NCBI GenBank assembly: GCA_017557665.1
Contig: JAFYYI010000040.1
Coordinates: 1-64,000 of the forward strand
Length of the DNA: 64,000 nt
Reading direction: 5' to 3'
Source: Muribaculaceae bacterium
GTDB taxonomy: Bacteria; Bacteroidota; Bacteroidia; Bacteroidales; Muribaculaceae
Shown here: in pieces, positions 31,331 to 38,924 of the stretch
Layout: each line of letters begins with the position of its first letter
Numbering within the stretch: position 1 is the first letter of the stretch
Translations under genes and position numbers: made by a program
The notes under the pieces: generated by a model
Told to the model about the DNA's origin: nothing
Database searches by the model: none
What the model saw: only the letters and a program-made list of their open reading frames with translations

Positions 31331-34207
31331 ATGATGAAAAATTGTCGTGTTTTGGTGGATTTGACCGTTCGGGTCGTTGCGGTGGCGCTCATGCTGCTGC
31401 TCGGCTTGGCGTCTTGCCATCACGACAAGACCTCTAACCATGGCGACGAGAAACGCTACGCCAGCCTGGACAGCACGATGGCCGCGGTCACCGAGGTCGA
31501 TTCTTTGGCCGCCATGGCAGCACGAGCCCATGATCAGCACGATGAGTTGGCCGAGATGCTCGCCCTCAAGTACCAGGGTCAACTCCTGCACAAGATGGCA
31601 CGCTTCGACGAGGCCATGCAGGTTCATGCCCGCGGACTCGAGGTCGCCACATCGATTGCCGACACGCTGGAGATGGCATACGCCCTGAACAACCTGGGCA
31701 CCGACTACCGCCGCCGTGGCGACCTGAGTGTGGCCAACGGCCACTTCTACCAAGCGTTGAAATTGTCCGAATCCTACACTGACCGAGACAGTGACGAGGC
31801 CCTCAGGGCGCGCATCACTGCCCTCAACGGCATCGGTAAGATAGAAATCGAGATGTGCAACTATTCCACGGCCGACAGCGTGCTGCGCGAGTCGTTGCGT
31901 GGCGAGCAGCGCCTGGGCAACAATGTTGGCATGGCTGTCAACTATGCCTTCCTGGGCACCATCAAGCGTGCAATCGGCGACAACGACTCGGCATGGGTGT
32001 ACTTCCGCAAGTCGATGGAATGCAACCAGTTGGCCGGCCACCAGGTGGGCATGGCGCGATGCCACATGCACTTCGGTAATCTCCTTGGCGATGAGCGCCG
32101 TTTCTCTCATGCCCAGGAGGAATACAAAAAGGCCTATGACCTGCTCAAGCAGGAAGGTGACAACTGGCACTACCTGGATGCATGCCTCGCCCTGGCGAGA
32201 GTCAGCATCCTTTTGGGTGAGAAGGAGGAGGCACGCGGCTATCTCCAGGAAGTCGAGGAGCAGGCACAGCGCATCGGCAGCAAGGAGCATCTGGCCGAAG
32301 CCTATGACATCCATTATGAGCTGGCACTGCTCGAGGGCAACACCCAGACGGCGCTCCAGCACTATGTCCAGAGCAAGGAGCTGCACGACAGCATCTATGG
32401 CATGGAGCAATACGAAAAGATGAACAGTCAGCGCATCGACTACGAGCGATCGCGCTCCAGTGGCGAGATTGATGTGCTCAACCGCGACATCTCCCACCTG
32501 AAGAGGATGCGTACTGTCCAGAACATTCTGTTGATTCTGCTGGTGCTGATGGCTGGCGCCATCATTGCAGCGTTGATTTACGCCGTGCGTGTGCGCAACC
32601 GTTCGCAGCGCCTGATGCGACAAATCGAGGAGACACGTTCAATGTTCTTCACCAATGTGGTGCACCAGTTGAGGACTCCCTTGACGGCCATCATGGGCGC
32701 CATCGACGGCATCTTGGCCGAGGAGCGCCAGGATGAATCCAATAAAAACTATTATCAGCATCAACGCGAGAATGCTGAACTCATTGAGCGCCAGGGTAAT
32801 AACCTGCTGACGCTCGTCGACCGCATTCTCGAAGTGGGTGGCGTGCGCAGTGCCATTAAGGCGCTTGACTGGCAGCATGGCGATGCCGTGACACTCATCC
32901 GCATGGTGGTTGAGGGCTATCGTGAGCGTTGTGTGGAACGCCACATCGAGTTGACCTTCTCCCCTCGCATGGTCAGTATAGATGTTGACACGGTGCCTCG
33001 TTACCTGATTGCCATCGTCAGCAATCTTGTCGAGAACGCTATCAACTACAGCAATGAGCTGGACCGCATCACCGTCTCCACCTGTGTGGAGAAGGATATG
33101 CTGGTCATCAAGGTTGCCGACACGGGCATGGGAATCGGTAAGGAGGACCTGCCTCATGTCTTTGAGCCGTTTTTCCGTGCCGCGGCTGCCGAGCAGATGG
33201 TCGAGGGCGTGGGCATCGGTCTGACTGTGGTTCGCGACATGGCGATGGCAATGGGTGGCCTTGTGGATGTCGATAGCATGAAGGGGCAAGGGTCGGTGTT
33301 CACCGTGAAATTGCCTTGCAAGCATCGCAGTTCAGGCCTGTTGCGGCGCTTCGACGGACTGGTGCTGGAGCAGGATACCGTGACTCCGCGTCCCGTCGTC
33401 AACACAAGCCTGCCCACGGGTGAGGGTCAGACCAAGTCCGATGCCCCCGTGGTGCTCATCGTTGAAGACCACAAGGACGTGGCCCATCTGCTAGGACTCT
33501 TGCTGTGCAATGACTACAAGGTGATTTATGCCACCGATGGCGAGCAGGGTTATGCCCAGGCCTGTGACCACCAGCCCGACCTCGTCATCACCGATGTGAA
33601 AATGCCGCTTATGGACGGTCTGGAACTGTGCAGGAAGTTGAAGCAGACGCGACGTCTGTGTCACGTTCCGGTCATCGTGCTCAGTGCACGCAACAGCGAG
33701 GCCGATCGTGTGCGTGGCGTCGAAGCTGGTGCCGACGCCTATCTGGTCAAGCCCTTTGTCCCCGAGGAGATGCGTGCTTGGGTGAAGCACCTGCTGGAAA
33801 GCAGGCAGATGCTCCGGGATGTGTTCGCGACGCCCGAACCAGGCGCGCAGCTGCCCGATACCAGCGTCGCCATCGAGGACCAGGAGTTCCTCGACCGCTT
33901 CGCCCTAGAGGTCTACAAGAGCTCGGCCCAGGGCGTCAAACTCGATTTTGACAGCATCGCCCGCTCGCTCAAGATGGGCGAGAGCCAGATGAGGTTAAAG
34001 ATTCAGGCTTTGACAGGAAAGAATGTGCCGGCCTATGTGACCTCGTTGCGCATGGACAAGGCCATCAGGCTCTTGCGTGGCGACAGCAATATGCTCATCG
34101 GCGAAATCGCCGAGCAATGCGGCTTCCAGGATGTTGCCTATTTCTCACGCGTCTTCCGTCAGCACTTCGGCATGACTCCCACCCAGGCGCGCAACAACAG
34201 CAAGTGA
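31331..34207 (+). CDS. Hybrid two-component system protein, TPR sensor type
   Basis: A 958-residue one-protein two-component system. Residues 1-29 look like a lipoprotein signal (LLLGLASC, Cys29). Tetratricopeptide repeats fill about 75-365 (ALNNLGTDYRRRGDLSVANGHFYQAL). A membrane helix lies at about 396-420 (ILLILLVLMAGAIIAALIYAV). HisKA has the H box FFTNVVHQLRTPLTAIMG (His445), followed by HATPase (LVENAINYSNELD; VADTGMGIGKEDLPHVFEPFFRA). The receiver has DLVITDVKMPLMDG (Asp755). The AraC domain closes the protein (IGEIAEQCGFQDVAYFSRVFRQHFGMTPTQARN). Reg_prop propellers, usual in such hybrids, are replaced by TPRs. The start is ATG at 31331; the frame's first codon at 31322 is TTG. No polysaccharide locus is adjacent. 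Confidence 0.92.
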   Translation: MMKNCRVLVDLTVRVVAVALMLLLGLASCHHDKTSNHGDEKRYASLDSTMAAVTEVDSLAAMAARAHDQHDELAEMLALKYQGQLLHKMARFDEAMQVHARGLEVATSIADTLEMAYALNNLGTDYRRRGDLSVANGHFYQALKLSESYTDRDSDEALRARITALNGIGKIEIEMCNYSTADSVLRESLRGEQRLGNNVGMAVNYAFLGTIKRAIGDNDSAWVYFRKSMECNQLAGHQVGMARCHMHFGNLLGDERRFSHAQEEYKKAYDLLKQEGDNWHYLDACLALARVSILLGEKEEARGYLQEVEEQAQRIGSKEHLAEAYDIHYELALLEGNTQTALQHYVQSKELHDSIYGMEQYEKMNSQRIDYERSRSSGEIDVLNRDISHLKRMRTVQNILLILLVLMAGAIIAALIYAVRVRNRSQRLMRQIEETRSMFFTNVVHQLRTPLTAIMGAIDGILAEERQDESNKNYYQHQRENAELIERQGNNLLTLVDRILEVGGVRSAIKALDWQHGDAVTLIRMVVEGYRERCVERHIELTFSPRMVSIDVDTVPRYLIAIVSNLVENAINYSNELDRITVSTCVEKDMLVIKVADTGMGIGKEDLPHVFEPFFRAAAAEQMVEGVGIGLTVVRDMAMAMGGLVDVDSMKGQGSVFTVKLPCKHRSSGLLRRFDGLVLEQDTVTPRPVVNTSLPTGEGQTKSDAPVVLIVEDHKDVAHLLGLLLCNDYKVIYATDGEQGYAQACDHQPDLVITDVKMPLMDGLELCRKLKQTRRLCHVPVIVLSARNSEADRVRGVEAGADAYLVKPFVPEEMRAWVKHLLESRQMLRDVFATPEPGAQLPDTSVAIEDQEFLDRFALEVYKSSAQGVKLDFDSIARSLKMGESQMRLKIQALTGKNVPAYVTSLRMDKAIRLLRGDSNMLIGEIAEQCGFQDVAYFSRVFRQHFGMTPTQARNNSK

Positions 34208-34299
34208 TTCTCCACCAGTTTCCACGTTTATTTTCTTCTACTGTCCGCAATAAAAACATCGAAGATATACCCGCCTTTTACAGGGGGCAGAAGAGTGTT

Positions 34300-34683
34300 C
34301 TATCGCAGGGTGCGCAGGGGCGGCTGGAAGGCGTTGGGGATGAAATGGATGTCAAAGTCGGGGGCTGAGCCGAAGATGATCATCACGTCATATTGCACAC
34401 TCAACGGCAGGCGGTGGAGCTGGATGTAGCCGTTGGCGGCGGCAACCAGGTTGCGTATCTTCTTGGGCGTGATGGACTGCATGGGGTCATAGTGAGCGTC
34501 GGCCGCGGCACGGGTCTTGACTTCAACGATGTGAAGCACGTTGGCACCTGACTCCTGGGCGACAATGTCAATTTCGAGATGCCCCATCCGCCAGTTGGTT
34601 TCACGCACGGTATATCCCTTGCCAATGAGGAATTCCATGGCAGCGATTTCGCCTTCTTTTCCAAGTTTATTGTGTTGTGCCAT
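34300..34683 (-). CDS. YraN/UPF0102 family nuclease-like protein
   Basis: A 127-residue protein of the YraN family, which has a PD-(D/E)xK nuclease fold. The motif runs KEGEIAAMEFLIGKGYTVRETNWRMGHLEIDIVAQESGANVLHIVEVKTR; the D and ExK positions are kept. The length is normal. Family members are linked to Holliday-junction processing or DNA uptake, and no clear role is proven. It lies 92 bases after rarA on the same strand, a sensible DNA-repair partner. An inverted repeat TTAAAGTGATA/TATCACTTTA lies in the spacer (34704-34756). Confidence 0.9.
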   Translation of the reverse strand: MAQHNKLGKEGEIAAMEFLIGKGYTVRETNWRMGHLEIDIVAQESGANVLHIVEVKTRAAADAHYDPMQSITPKKIRNLVAAANGYIQLHRLPLSVQYDVMIIFGSAPDFDIHFIPNAFQPPLRTLR

Positions 34684-34734
34684 AATAGATTAAAACATCA
34701 TCCTTAAAGTGATAGATAAAGGGTCGCCCAGTGC

Positions 34735-34778
34735 AGTGTATTAAAGTATCACTTTAGAAGTTATAGCGTTAGGCGCTA
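34735..34778 (-). repeat. Stop-bearing 7-8-bp array after rarA
   Basis: In the sense direction the rarA stop TAG is followed by units TAGCGCC, TAACGCTA, TAACTTC, TAAAGTGA and so on, with a stop trinucleotide every 7-8 bases. The array is weaker than those at 1-98 or 17914. Confidence 0.5.
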
Positions 34779-36074
34779 TTTCTCAGGACCATGTCCCGCG
34801 TTGTCTCCCCAACGGCTTTGTTGTCGTGCCTGCATCTGGTTTTCGGCGGGATTGTCCTGTGGATGCCAGATTTGGGGATGATGAAGTTCCTCGGGCATAT
34901 ACTGCTGGCTGACGAAGTGTCCGGCATAGTCGTGGGCATACATGTAGTCCTTGCCATAGCCCAGTTGTTTCATCAAGCCGGTGGGTGCGTTGCGCAGGTG
35001 CAGCGGCACGGGAGCGTTGCCCGTTTCTCGCACCAGGGCCAGGGCGTCGTCGATGGCGAGGTAGGCACTGTTGCTCTTGGCGCTGGTTGCCAGGTAGATG
35101 GCACATTCGCTCAAGGGGATGCGGCCCTCGGGCCACCCGATCTTGTTGATGATGTCAAAGGTGGCGTTGGCGAGCAGCAGGGCGTTGGGATTGGCCAGGC
35201 CGATGTCCTCGGCGGCCAGGATGCACAAGCGTCGGGCGATGAACTTGGGGTCCTCGCCCCCGGCGATGAGCCTTGCCAGCCAGTAGACGGCGGAGTCGGG
35301 GTCGCTGCCGCGAATGCTCTTGATGAACGCCGAGATGATGTCGTAGTGCATCTCACCGCCCTTGTCAAAGGCCAGAGGATTCTGTTGCAGCAGCTCGGTG
35401 ACGATATCGTCGTTGATGACAAGCGGCTCGCCCTCACGATGGGCCTGCAGAATCAGATCCAGGATGTTGAGCAGCTTGCGGGCATCGCCACCGGCAAAAC
35501 GCAGCAATGCCTCGGTCTGTTCGATTTTCACCTCGAGCCCCTTGAATGCCTTATCGCTCTTGATGGCATGGTCCAGCAGTTGCAGCAGGTCGTCACGGCC
35601 CAGCGGATTGAGGACATAGACCTGGGCACGTGAGAGTAGTGGACGGATGACCTCGAACGAGGGATTCTCGGTCGTCGCGCCGATGAGCGTCACCGTACCG
35701 CGCTCGACAGCGCCCAGCAGTGAGTCCTGTTGTGACTTGTTGAAGCGGTGAATCTCGTCGATGAACAGGATGGGACGCCCCTTGGTGAAGACGCTGCGGG
35801 CATCGGCCTGGCAGCGGTCAAGGACTTCACGCACGTCCTTCACGCCCGATGTCACGGCACTCAAGGTGTAGAAGGGCACCTGAGTCTGTTCGGCGATGAT
35901 GCGTGCCAGGGTGGTCTTGCCCACTCCCGGCGGTCCCCACAGGATGAATGAGGAAATATTGCCGCTCTCGATCATGCGGCGAATCACGGCACCTTCACCC
36001 ACAAGGTGACGCTGCCCGATGTAATCATCGAGCGAGCGGGGGCGCAGTCGTTCGGCGAGTGGCTCGTAGCTCAT
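34776..36074 (-). CDS. rarA: Replication-associated recombination protein A (RarA/MgsA)
   Basis: A 432-residue AAA+ ATPase acting at stalled forks and single-strand gaps. The Walker A motif is in ILWGPPGVGKTTLARIIAEQ (about 45-64), Walker B in PILFIDEIHRFNKSQQDSLLGAVE (about 103-126), and sensor 1 in LIGATTENPSFEV. The tetramerisation domain follows, with FDKGGEMHYDIISAFIKSIRGSDPDSAVYWLARLI and YMPEELHHPQIWHPQDN at the end. The length is close to E. coli RarA (447). It is 65 bases after the fRMsr gene and 92 before yraN; the three are on one strand and may be cotranscribed. Confidence 0.95.
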   Translation of the reverse strand: MSYEPLAERLRPRSLDDYIGQRHLVGEGAVIRRMIESGNISSFILWGPPGVGKTTLARIIAEQTQVPFYTLSAVTSGVKDVREVLDRCQADARSVFTKGRPILFIDEIHRFNKSQQDSLLGAVERGTVTLIGATTENPSFEVIRPLLSRAQVYVLNPLGRDDLLQLLDHAIKSDKAFKGLEVKIEQTEALLRFAGGDARKLLNILDLILQAHREGEPLVINDDIVTELLQQNPLAFDKGGEMHYDIISAFIKSIRGSDPDSAVYWLARLIAGGEDPKFIARRLCILAAEDIGLANPNALLLANATFDIINKIGWPEGRIPLSECAIYLATSAKSNSAYLAIDDALALVRETGNAPVPLHLRNAPTGLMKQLGYGKDYMYAHDYAGHFVSQQYMPEELHHPQIWHPQDNPAENQMQARQQSRWGDNAGHGPEK

Positions 36075-36084
36075 GATTGTTGTC

Positions 36085-36142
36085 GTTAATTGTTGGACGT
36101 TAAGGTTTGGACTTTAAGGCCTTAAAGTCTTTAGGGTCTTTA
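36085..36142 (-). repeat. Stop-bearing array after the fRMsr gene
   Basis: In the sense direction units begin with TAA at spacings of 9, 9, 8, 14 and 14 bases (TAAAGACCC TAAAGACTT TAAGGCCT and on). The first TAA is the fRMsr stop codon itself. Confidence 0.6.
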
Positions 36143-36604
36143 ATTCCATTCTACCCACTTGGTGATCACGCGGGCGATTTCCTCCAGCCAGCGCGCGTCG
36201 ATGTCATCAAACGTCGCCAATTCACGGCTGTCGATGTCCAGCACGCCCACGATGCCGCCCGTGGCATCATGCAGCGGCACCACAATCTCGCTGCGTGACT
36301 CGCTGCTGCAGGCGATGTGGCCAGGGAACTGCTCCACGTCGTCGACCACGATAGTGCGGTTCTCCTGCCATGCCGTGCCGCACACGCCGCGGCCCTGCTT
36401 GATGCGGTAACAGGCCACGGGCCCTTGGAATGGCCCCAGTTGCAATTCACCGTCACGGACAAGGTAAAACCCTGTCCACCACCATCCCATTGTCTCATGC
36501 ATGATGGCTGCGGCATTGGCCAGCTGCCCCATGATGTTGTGCTCGCCTTCAATCAGGCTCTCGACCTGTTTGACGAGCAATTGGTAAGTCTTCTCTTTAT
36601 CCAT
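36140..36604 (-). CDS. Free methionine-(R)-sulfoxide reductase (GAF domain)
   Basis: A 154-residue single GAF-domain enzyme that reduces free methionine-R-sulfoxide. The three redox cysteines are Cys65 (VACYRIKQG), Cys75 (RGVCGTAW) and Cys99 (HIACSSESRSEIVVPL). Their spacing of 10 and 24 equals that of the E. coli enzyme (84, 94, 118). The closing segment GGIVGVLDIDSRELATFDDIDARWLEEI is typical. A likely promoter (CTTG-N20-TAATTTTG, minus strand 36640-36609) lies just upstream. It probably heads a transcript with rarA and yraN. Confidence 0.93.
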   Translation of the reverse strand: MDKEKTYQLLVKQVESLIEGEHNIMGQLANAAAIMHETMGWWWTGFYLVRDGELQLGPFQGPVACYRIKQGRGVCGTAWQENRTIVVDDVEQFPGHIACSSESRSEIVVPLHDATGGIVGVLDIDSRELATFDDIDARWLEEIARVITKWVEWN

Positions 36605-36688
36605 ACCACAAAATTACAAAATCCCGACCACATATGCAAGCCGGTGCACAAAATCTTGCACCTCGGCTTGTTTCATGTGTTGCTCCAT

Positions 36689-36723
36689 AAAAAAAGTGGA
36701 GACGCAATGTCTTGCGTCCCCAC
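36689..36723 (-). terminator. Terminator of the 597-aa gene, identical to that at 3846
   Basis: On the minus strand GTGGGGACGCAA-GACA-TTGCGTCTCCAC then TTTTTTT. It matches the terminator of the paralogous gene at 2563-3798 base for base through the stem and loop. Confidence 0.85.
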
Positions 36724-36738
36724 AATTTGTTCACATTA

Positions 36739-36773
36739 AGCTAACAGCTGTCTGCTGATAGCTAATGGCTCCA
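36739..36773 (-). repeat. Heptamer array after the 597-aa gene
   Basis: Five 7-bp units AGCTAAC AGCTGTC TGCTGAT AGCTAAT GGCTCCA (plus-strand reading), ending three bases from the stop codon. In the sense direction they include ATTAGCT and GTTAGCT. Order: stop, array, terminator, as at 3798. Confidence 0.7.
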
Positions 36774-36776
36774 AAA

Positions 36777-38570
36777 TTACTTCACAACCTTGGTAGCGCT
36801 GGTGGTACCGTCGGTGTAGGTGGTAACCTGGATGGTCAAGCCCTCGGGCTGAGCCATCTCCTGACCAGCTACGTTGAAGTAGCGTACGCTGGAAACAGTC
36901 TTACCGGCGTTGATCTCGTTAACCTTGGTGTCGGGGAAGACTTCGAGGTAAACGATGTCGCTAGCGTTCTTCACACCGTCGATGGTGTAGTAAACCTGGA
37001 TACCGATGCGGTGGTTGAACAGAGGCTCATAACCCTCGGCATTGGTGCGATACATGTAGATGAAGTAGTTCTTGAAGTCAACAGCGTTGCTGTAGAGGCT
37101 GTAGGGAACCTCGGTGAGCTCCTCGTCAGCGGCCAGGTCGAAGGTGTAGTCCTCGCCAGAGAAGGTGAAGAGCTGGTCGTTGTCGGTGAAGATGCTGTAG
37201 CTGATGTACTCGGCATCGAGAGGATTACCGTTAACGTCCTCGGTGGGCAGGGTGAAGTAGAACTTCGAGAAGCCGCTCTCATCACCGCAGTCATACCACT
37301 CATCGGCGGTGGGGTTAGCGGGAACAGCGGGAACGAGGTGGAGCTCCTTCATGGTGCTACCGAAGTCAAGCTCAACCATTGACAGGTCATCGCTGTAGTA
37401 GCACATCAGACCAGTGATGTTGGTCGGGGTGATCACGTAACCCTCATCGTCAACGGGAACCTCGGTGGTGCAATCAAGCAGAGTAATCGTACCATTCTCG
37501 GGATCAAAGGCAAATTGAGCCTCTTCAACATCGTAGTTGATAACCTCGGTTACATAACCTTCCTCGTCAATTTCAAGGGTGCCCCAGCCCATGACTGCGC
37601 CCCACTCACCTTCGATGCTCTCATAGATGAACTGACCCATGGGAACGGTGATGATGTTGTTCTCGATGGTACCTTCTACCCAAGCACCGGTAGCAACGTT
37701 TGCGAAGGGATCCTGAATGTAAACCTTGTTATTCTCGCCCCAAACAACGTTCACCTTGCCGCTGGCGGTACCGAAGTAGTAGCCATAGTAGCTGTCATAG
37801 CCAACATACTCACCACCGCGGGTGTAGGTCAGCATCTCACCCTCGGGCTGATCCATGATCACACCGTGGGGAACATAGTTCTCGGTCAAGGTCAGGACGG
37901 TCTCCCAGTCCATGTTGCCGCTCCAGCTGTCGTCGTCGGTCCACTGTGCGGTCAGACCGGTAGCGCAGTAGTTGTTGGGGAATTCGGCGTTCATGTCACC
38001 ATCAGAACCAAGCATGGTGATAACGTCACCATCAACCTGATACTCAACAACGGTAGCACGGTCATCATACTCAATGCCGATGTAGGTTGTCAGTTCACCA
38101 TCGTCATTATAGTCCTCATAGGTGTAGGTGGTAGCCCATCTCAGGACAACGTCAGCCTGATAATAATCGCTGTAGTAAACTGACTGGCCCAGGGGAATCG
38201 AGATGATGTCACCCTCGATAGTACCCTCTACCCAAGCGCCCTCGGTATAGCCGCTCAGAGGATCCTTCATGTAGATGGTCTGGCCATCCTCAGCATACAC
38301 GATGTAGCACTTGCCACTCTGCTCAGAAAGTGACAGGCCAAAGATGCTGTTAACCATGCTCTCGCCAGCACGCTTGTAAGTCTTGAGCTCACCAGCGGGC
38401 TGCTCGGAAACGATAGCGTTCATGCGGTTGGTTGACTTCTGCACCATCTTGGTGGTGGGAGCCACAAACTTGTGATTCTTAACGTCAGGACGTACATTCT
38501 TAACCTGAACGCCTGCCGTTGCAGTGATAGCAATTGCCAATCCTGCCAAAAGTAAAGTCAATTTCTTCAT
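36777..38570 (-). CDS. Secreted protein with duplicated module and sorting-like tail
   Basis: A 597-residue paralog of 2563-3798. Signal peptide about 1-19 (MKKLTLLLAGLAIAITATA). Two copies of the same roughly 190-residue module follow: the first from about 53 (VSEQPAGELKTYKRAGES, VYAEDGQTIYMKDP, WVEGTIEGDIISIPLGQSVYY) and the second from about 243 (MDQPEGEMLTYTRGGEYVG, VYIQDPFANVATGAWVEGTI, IITVPMGQFIYE). The tail NAGKTVSSVRYFNVAGQEMAQ...TTYTDGTTSATKVVK matches the paralog closely. A promoter-like GTTG-N20-TAAATTTG (minus strand 38720-38689) precedes it. The function is unknown; it is probably surface or secreted. The 354-base gap 38571-38924 shows nothing else. Confidence 0.8.
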   Translation of the reverse strand: MKKLTLLLAGLAIAITATAGVQVKNVRPDVKNHKFVAPTTKMVQKSTNRMNAIVSEQPAGELKTYKRAGESMVNSIFGLSLSEQSGKCYIVYAEDGQTIYMKDPLSGYTEGAWVEGTIEGDIISIPLGQSVYYSDYYQADVVLRWATTYTYEDYNDDGELTTYIGIEYDDRATVVEYQVDGDVITMLGSDGDMNAEFPNNYCATGLTAQWTDDDSWSGNMDWETVLTLTENYVPHGVIMDQPEGEMLTYTRGGEYVGYDSYYGYYFGTASGKVNVVWGENNKVYIQDPFANVATGAWVEGTIENNIITVPMGQFIYESIEGEWGAVMGWGTLEIDEEGYVTEVINYDVEEAQFAFDPENGTITLLDCTTEVPVDDEGYVITPTNITGLMCYYSDDLSMVELDFGSTMKELHLVPAVPANPTADEWYDCGDESGFSKFYFTLPTEDVNGNPLDAEYISYSIFTDNDQLFTFSGEDYTFDLAADEELTEVPYSLYSNAVDFKNYFIYMYRTNAEGYEPLFNHRIGIQVYYTIDGVKNASDIVYLEVFPDTKVNEINAGKTVSSVRYFNVAGQEMAQPEGLTIQVTTYTDGTTSATKVVK

Positions 38571-38924
38571 TTTTAGTTTGATTGTGAATTGATTAATAAT
38601 ATATGAATAAACTCTTAAAAATTAAATTGTCAATGTTGAAGGTCTTTTCTGGAAGACTAATCAAAGGCAATTACCCATTTTAACGCGGCAAATTTAGTTA
38701 ATTGTTTTCAATCATGCAACTAATTAATACTTTTTTTGAAAATATCTTATAATAATAAACAAATAAACAATATTGCATTCGGTGGGTACACTCACTGTCT
38801 TTTTGTAGCACCACTGGTGAATAAAAAGAGGAACGATATAAGGAGTTGACCCTGAAATTTTTTAATACGAATTTCGCTAAAGGTTGGGCCAACAGCTATA
38901 TCATTGTCTAAATAACAGGCTGAT

